Source: Pseudomonas serbica
GTDB lineage: Bacteria > Pseudomonadota > Gammaproteobacteria > Pseudomonadales > Pseudomonadaceae
DNA: 64,000 nt
Direction of reading: 5' to 3'
Assembly (NCBI RefSeq): GCF_028823535.1
Contig: NZ_JAQIYM010000016.1
Span: 92,732 to 156,731 of the forward strand
In this document: piece after piece, positions 62,352 through 64,000 of the stretch
Layout of the letters: each line of letters starts with the position of its first letter
Numbering within the stretch: position 1 is the first letter of the stretch
Made by a program: the position numbers and the translations under genes
The notes under the pieces: model-generated
What the model was told of the DNA's origin: nothing
What the model saw: the letters and a program-made list of their open reading frames with translations, nothing else
The model's database searches: none

Positions 62352-63938
62352 TTAGCCACAAAGTACTGCGGCACGTACCGGGTCGACCGCCACCAGCGCT
62401 GCCAGCAGCGCCTCCATCCGCCGGGCCAAGGTGGGCTTGTCCGCGTCATTGCGTTGAGCCTTCAAGCGCAACAGCTTGAGCAGGCGCGCCTTGACCTCGA
62501 AACTCAGTTCCGATTCCCATTCCGCCAGCCCATGGCGTTGCCCGCTGGCATCCAGTTCGCCCAGCAGGTGAATGGCCAGTTCGCTCTTGCCGTATTGCTC
62601 GGCCACCCGTGCCATCAGCAGGCGCAACAGCCAGCGCTGGCGACCGGTATGGATGCCCGGGCGTGCGGCCAGCCAGGCCAGTGAGTGTTCGACGCCGTCG
62701 CTGTCGGCCTGGGCCAGGGCTTCACCTTCGAGTGACAGGATCTCGGGGTCTGCGCCGGTCGCCGCAACGGGCGGCGCCGACAGCCATTGCTGAGGGCGAT
62801 TGCCACAGACGTGCTGGCCGATCCACTCGCGGGTGGTCTCGTCCGCCAGGGGCGACCCGTCGCTCCAGCACAATGCCTCCAGCCCCGGCAATCGCTCGAG
62901 GAACATGCCCAGGTCGCGCTTGGCAATGTCGGCCCAGCTGTCCTGTGGCGCAGGCTGCTTGCTCAGTGCCTGGTAGTGGTACCACTGCAGATCCAGCCAG
63001 AAATGGTTCACGCCTTCGGCGAAAATCCGCTCCACCAGATCCAACAGTTCATTGAAGCTCTGTTGCAGATGCAGGCGCTTGAGTTGTGCCCGGTATTCGC
63101 CACGGGGTGGTGTCAGGCGAGTCTTGCCGCTGGCATCCTGGAGCGGAGCTTCATGCACGGTGTCCCAGCGCAGGCTTTTCATCAGTCGATGCGCCGCCAA
63201 CCAACCCTGGGGCTGCTCGCGCAGATAACCGGCCAACGCCCGGCCGCTATCCAGCAGGTCGCGCCCTGACTTGATGGCCGTGGGGTCGGGGGCGGCCGTT
63301 CGGGTGTTCGTCTCAAAGCTGGCGCTGTTCTGCGGGACCAGCGCGTCGACCCCGCCGGACTGCGCCAGCCGCGCAGACAACGCGGCATACAGCGCACCGA
63401 GGGCGGGACGCTGATCCTGTGGCCAGGCAGCCAGCCCGTGCGCCAGCCAGGCCAGCGCCGCCACCGTACGCTCGGCCTCGTTCTTCACCACTTCGGGGTA
63501 CCGCGACAGGGTGTCGAGCACTTTGCTGCTCGCCAGCCACTCCAGCGCCATCTTGCGGCTGTTGGGACGCGCAGGCAGCACCTGGACGGCGTAGCGTTCC
63601 AGCATTGCGGCCAACAGGTTCAGGCCGTCGGCCAAACCCGCTTCGCCATCCCTGTGCAAGCGTGCCCATATGTAATAAGTGACCACCCGCAAATCCTTGC
63701 AGGATCCGGCCAGCAGGGTCTGCGCCAGCTCGATGACCTGTTCGACATCGGCCCCGGACAGTTTGTTGACCTCCTCACGCATGCGCTGGAAATCATCATC
63801 GCAGGCCGGGTCTTCTCCTACGGGCAAGTCCGCGCCGATCGGCTGCAACCAGGATTGCCAGTGCCCTGCCTGCGCCCGGGCAAGGCCCAGGCCATCGCGC
63901 TCCCCCAGGCAACGTTCGATCAATCTGTCCAGGCTCAT
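62352..63938 (-). CDS. tssA: T6SS assembly protein TssA
   Basis: 528 residues. ImpA_N domain at about 30-150 (GEDPACDDDFQRMREEVNKLSG, TYYIWARLHRDG). The C-terminal part is of the long TssA/VasJ type (ELLDLVERIFAEGVNHFWLDLQWY). TssA starts and caps sheath assembly. It overlaps the next upstream gene by the ATGA tetranucleotide. Confidence 0.9.
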   Translation of the reverse strand: MSLDRLIERCLGERDGLGLARAQAGHWQSWLQPIGADLPVGEDPACDDDFQRMREEVNKLSGADVEQVIELAQTLLAGSCKDLRVVTYYIWARLHRDGEAGLADGLNLLAAMLERYAVQVLPARPNSRKMALEWLASSKVLDTLSRYPEVVKNEAERTVAALAWLAHGLAAWPQDQRPALGALYAALSARLAQSGGVDALVPQNSASFETNTRTAAPDPTAIKSGRDLLDSGRALAGYLREQPQGWLAAHRLMKSLRWDTVHEAPLQDASGKTRLTPPRGEYRAQLKRLHLQQSFNELLDLVERIFAEGVNHFWLDLQWYHYQALSKQPAPQDSWADIAKRDLGMFLERLPGLEALCWSDGSPLADETTREWIGQHVCGNRPQQWLSAPPVAATGADPEILSLEGEALAQADSDGVEHSLAWLAARPGIHTGRQRWLLRLLMARVAEQYGKSELAIHLLGELDASGQRHGLAEWESELSFEVKARLLKLLRLKAQRNDADKPTLARRMEALLAALVAVDPVRAAVLCG

Positions 63939-64000
63939 TCAAACCTTCCGTTCAGTGCATAGGGCACGGCTTTTTCGTCCTTGCCGAGAAAGATCTGCGC
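63935..64000 (-). CDS. Partial T6SS gene, C-terminal 21 codons only
   Basis: The frame ending in AQIFLGKDEKAVPYALNGRFE and stop enters from the right edge and couples to tssA by ATGA. Too short to name; position suggests a T6SS structural gene. Confidence 0.6.
   Translation of the reverse strand, partial: AQIFLGKDEKAVPYALNGRFE

Noticed and set aside
1..64000. CRISPR arrays, tRNA, rRNA or prophage modules
   Set aside because: No regularly spaced repeats, cloverleaf arms, integrase, terminase or tail genes recognised; the T6SS baseplate genes are distinct from a phage tail set.

Overview
This window looks like a chromosomal segment of a fluorescent-group Pseudomonas. The reasons are high GC, the gene families present, and imperfect REP/REPIN palindromes with cores such as GCGAGC and GGCAAGCC followed by CTCCTACA or CTCCCACA. 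No tRNA, rRNA, CRISPR array, insertion sequence, integrase or prophage module was seen. The organism call is inference from gene content; no search was run.

Layout. 1-3.6 kb: a GNAT/C39-peptidase-like fusion divergent from a RimK-like ATP-grasp ligase, then a CorA-family channel. 3.6-5.4 kb: HxlR regulator and MFS exporter around a long inverted repeat. 5.4-13.7 kb: a complete 2-aminoethylphosphonate route (LysR, RidA, FAD amine oxidase, PhnW transaminase, OPA-type transporter, PhnX hydrolase, aldehyde dehydrogenase). The same LysR-type box precedes ridA and phnW. 13.9-17.6 kb: small stress and hypothetical genes, including a KGG-repeat protein and an orphan ClpP-like protein. 17.6-25.8 kb: a sugar-acid cluster (MFS, Ldh-family dehydrogenase, ketoglutarate-semialdehyde dehydrogenase, UxaA/GarD dehydratase, LysR, L-fuconate-dehydratase-like enolase).

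26-27.4 kb holds a wrecked arsenic locus. 27.4-33.7 kb is a seven-gene, mostly overlapping operon: thermostable-hemolysin-family protein, adenylate-forming ligase, heme-oxygenase-like diiron enzyme, SDR, TPR protein, response regulator and sensor kinase. Its promoter region carries two inverted copies of a CTTAA-N6-CTGAA element resembling a PmrA/QseB box. This is my best candidate for an undescribed, self-regulated biosynthetic system.

33.9-39.4 kb: cytochrome b561, a GNAT protein, a small conserved protein, a lysR/carbonic anhydrase pair that both lost their 5' ends, a ProA-like dehydrogenase and DoxX. 39.4-43 kb: four genes predicted to decorate lipid A or LPS with a uronic acid. 43.2-47.9 kb: SleB-like hydrolase, CAP protein, MoaA, a gutted bestrophin gene and ChrA. 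48.3-52 kb: gamma-glutamylpolyamine-type synthetase and oxidase, then a DeoR regulator. 52.1-56.5 kb: a small membrane-peptide candidate and napEDABC, the periplasmic nitrate reductase. MoaA nearby makes a precursor of the molybdenum cofactor that NapA needs. 57.3-64 kb: part of a type VI secretion cluster (tssA, F, G, J, E and an ImpA-N/OmpA fusion), running off the right edge.

A recurring theme is gene loss by internal deletion. The ars, lysR/can and bestrophin remnants keep clear family sequence at their outer ends but lack the middle.
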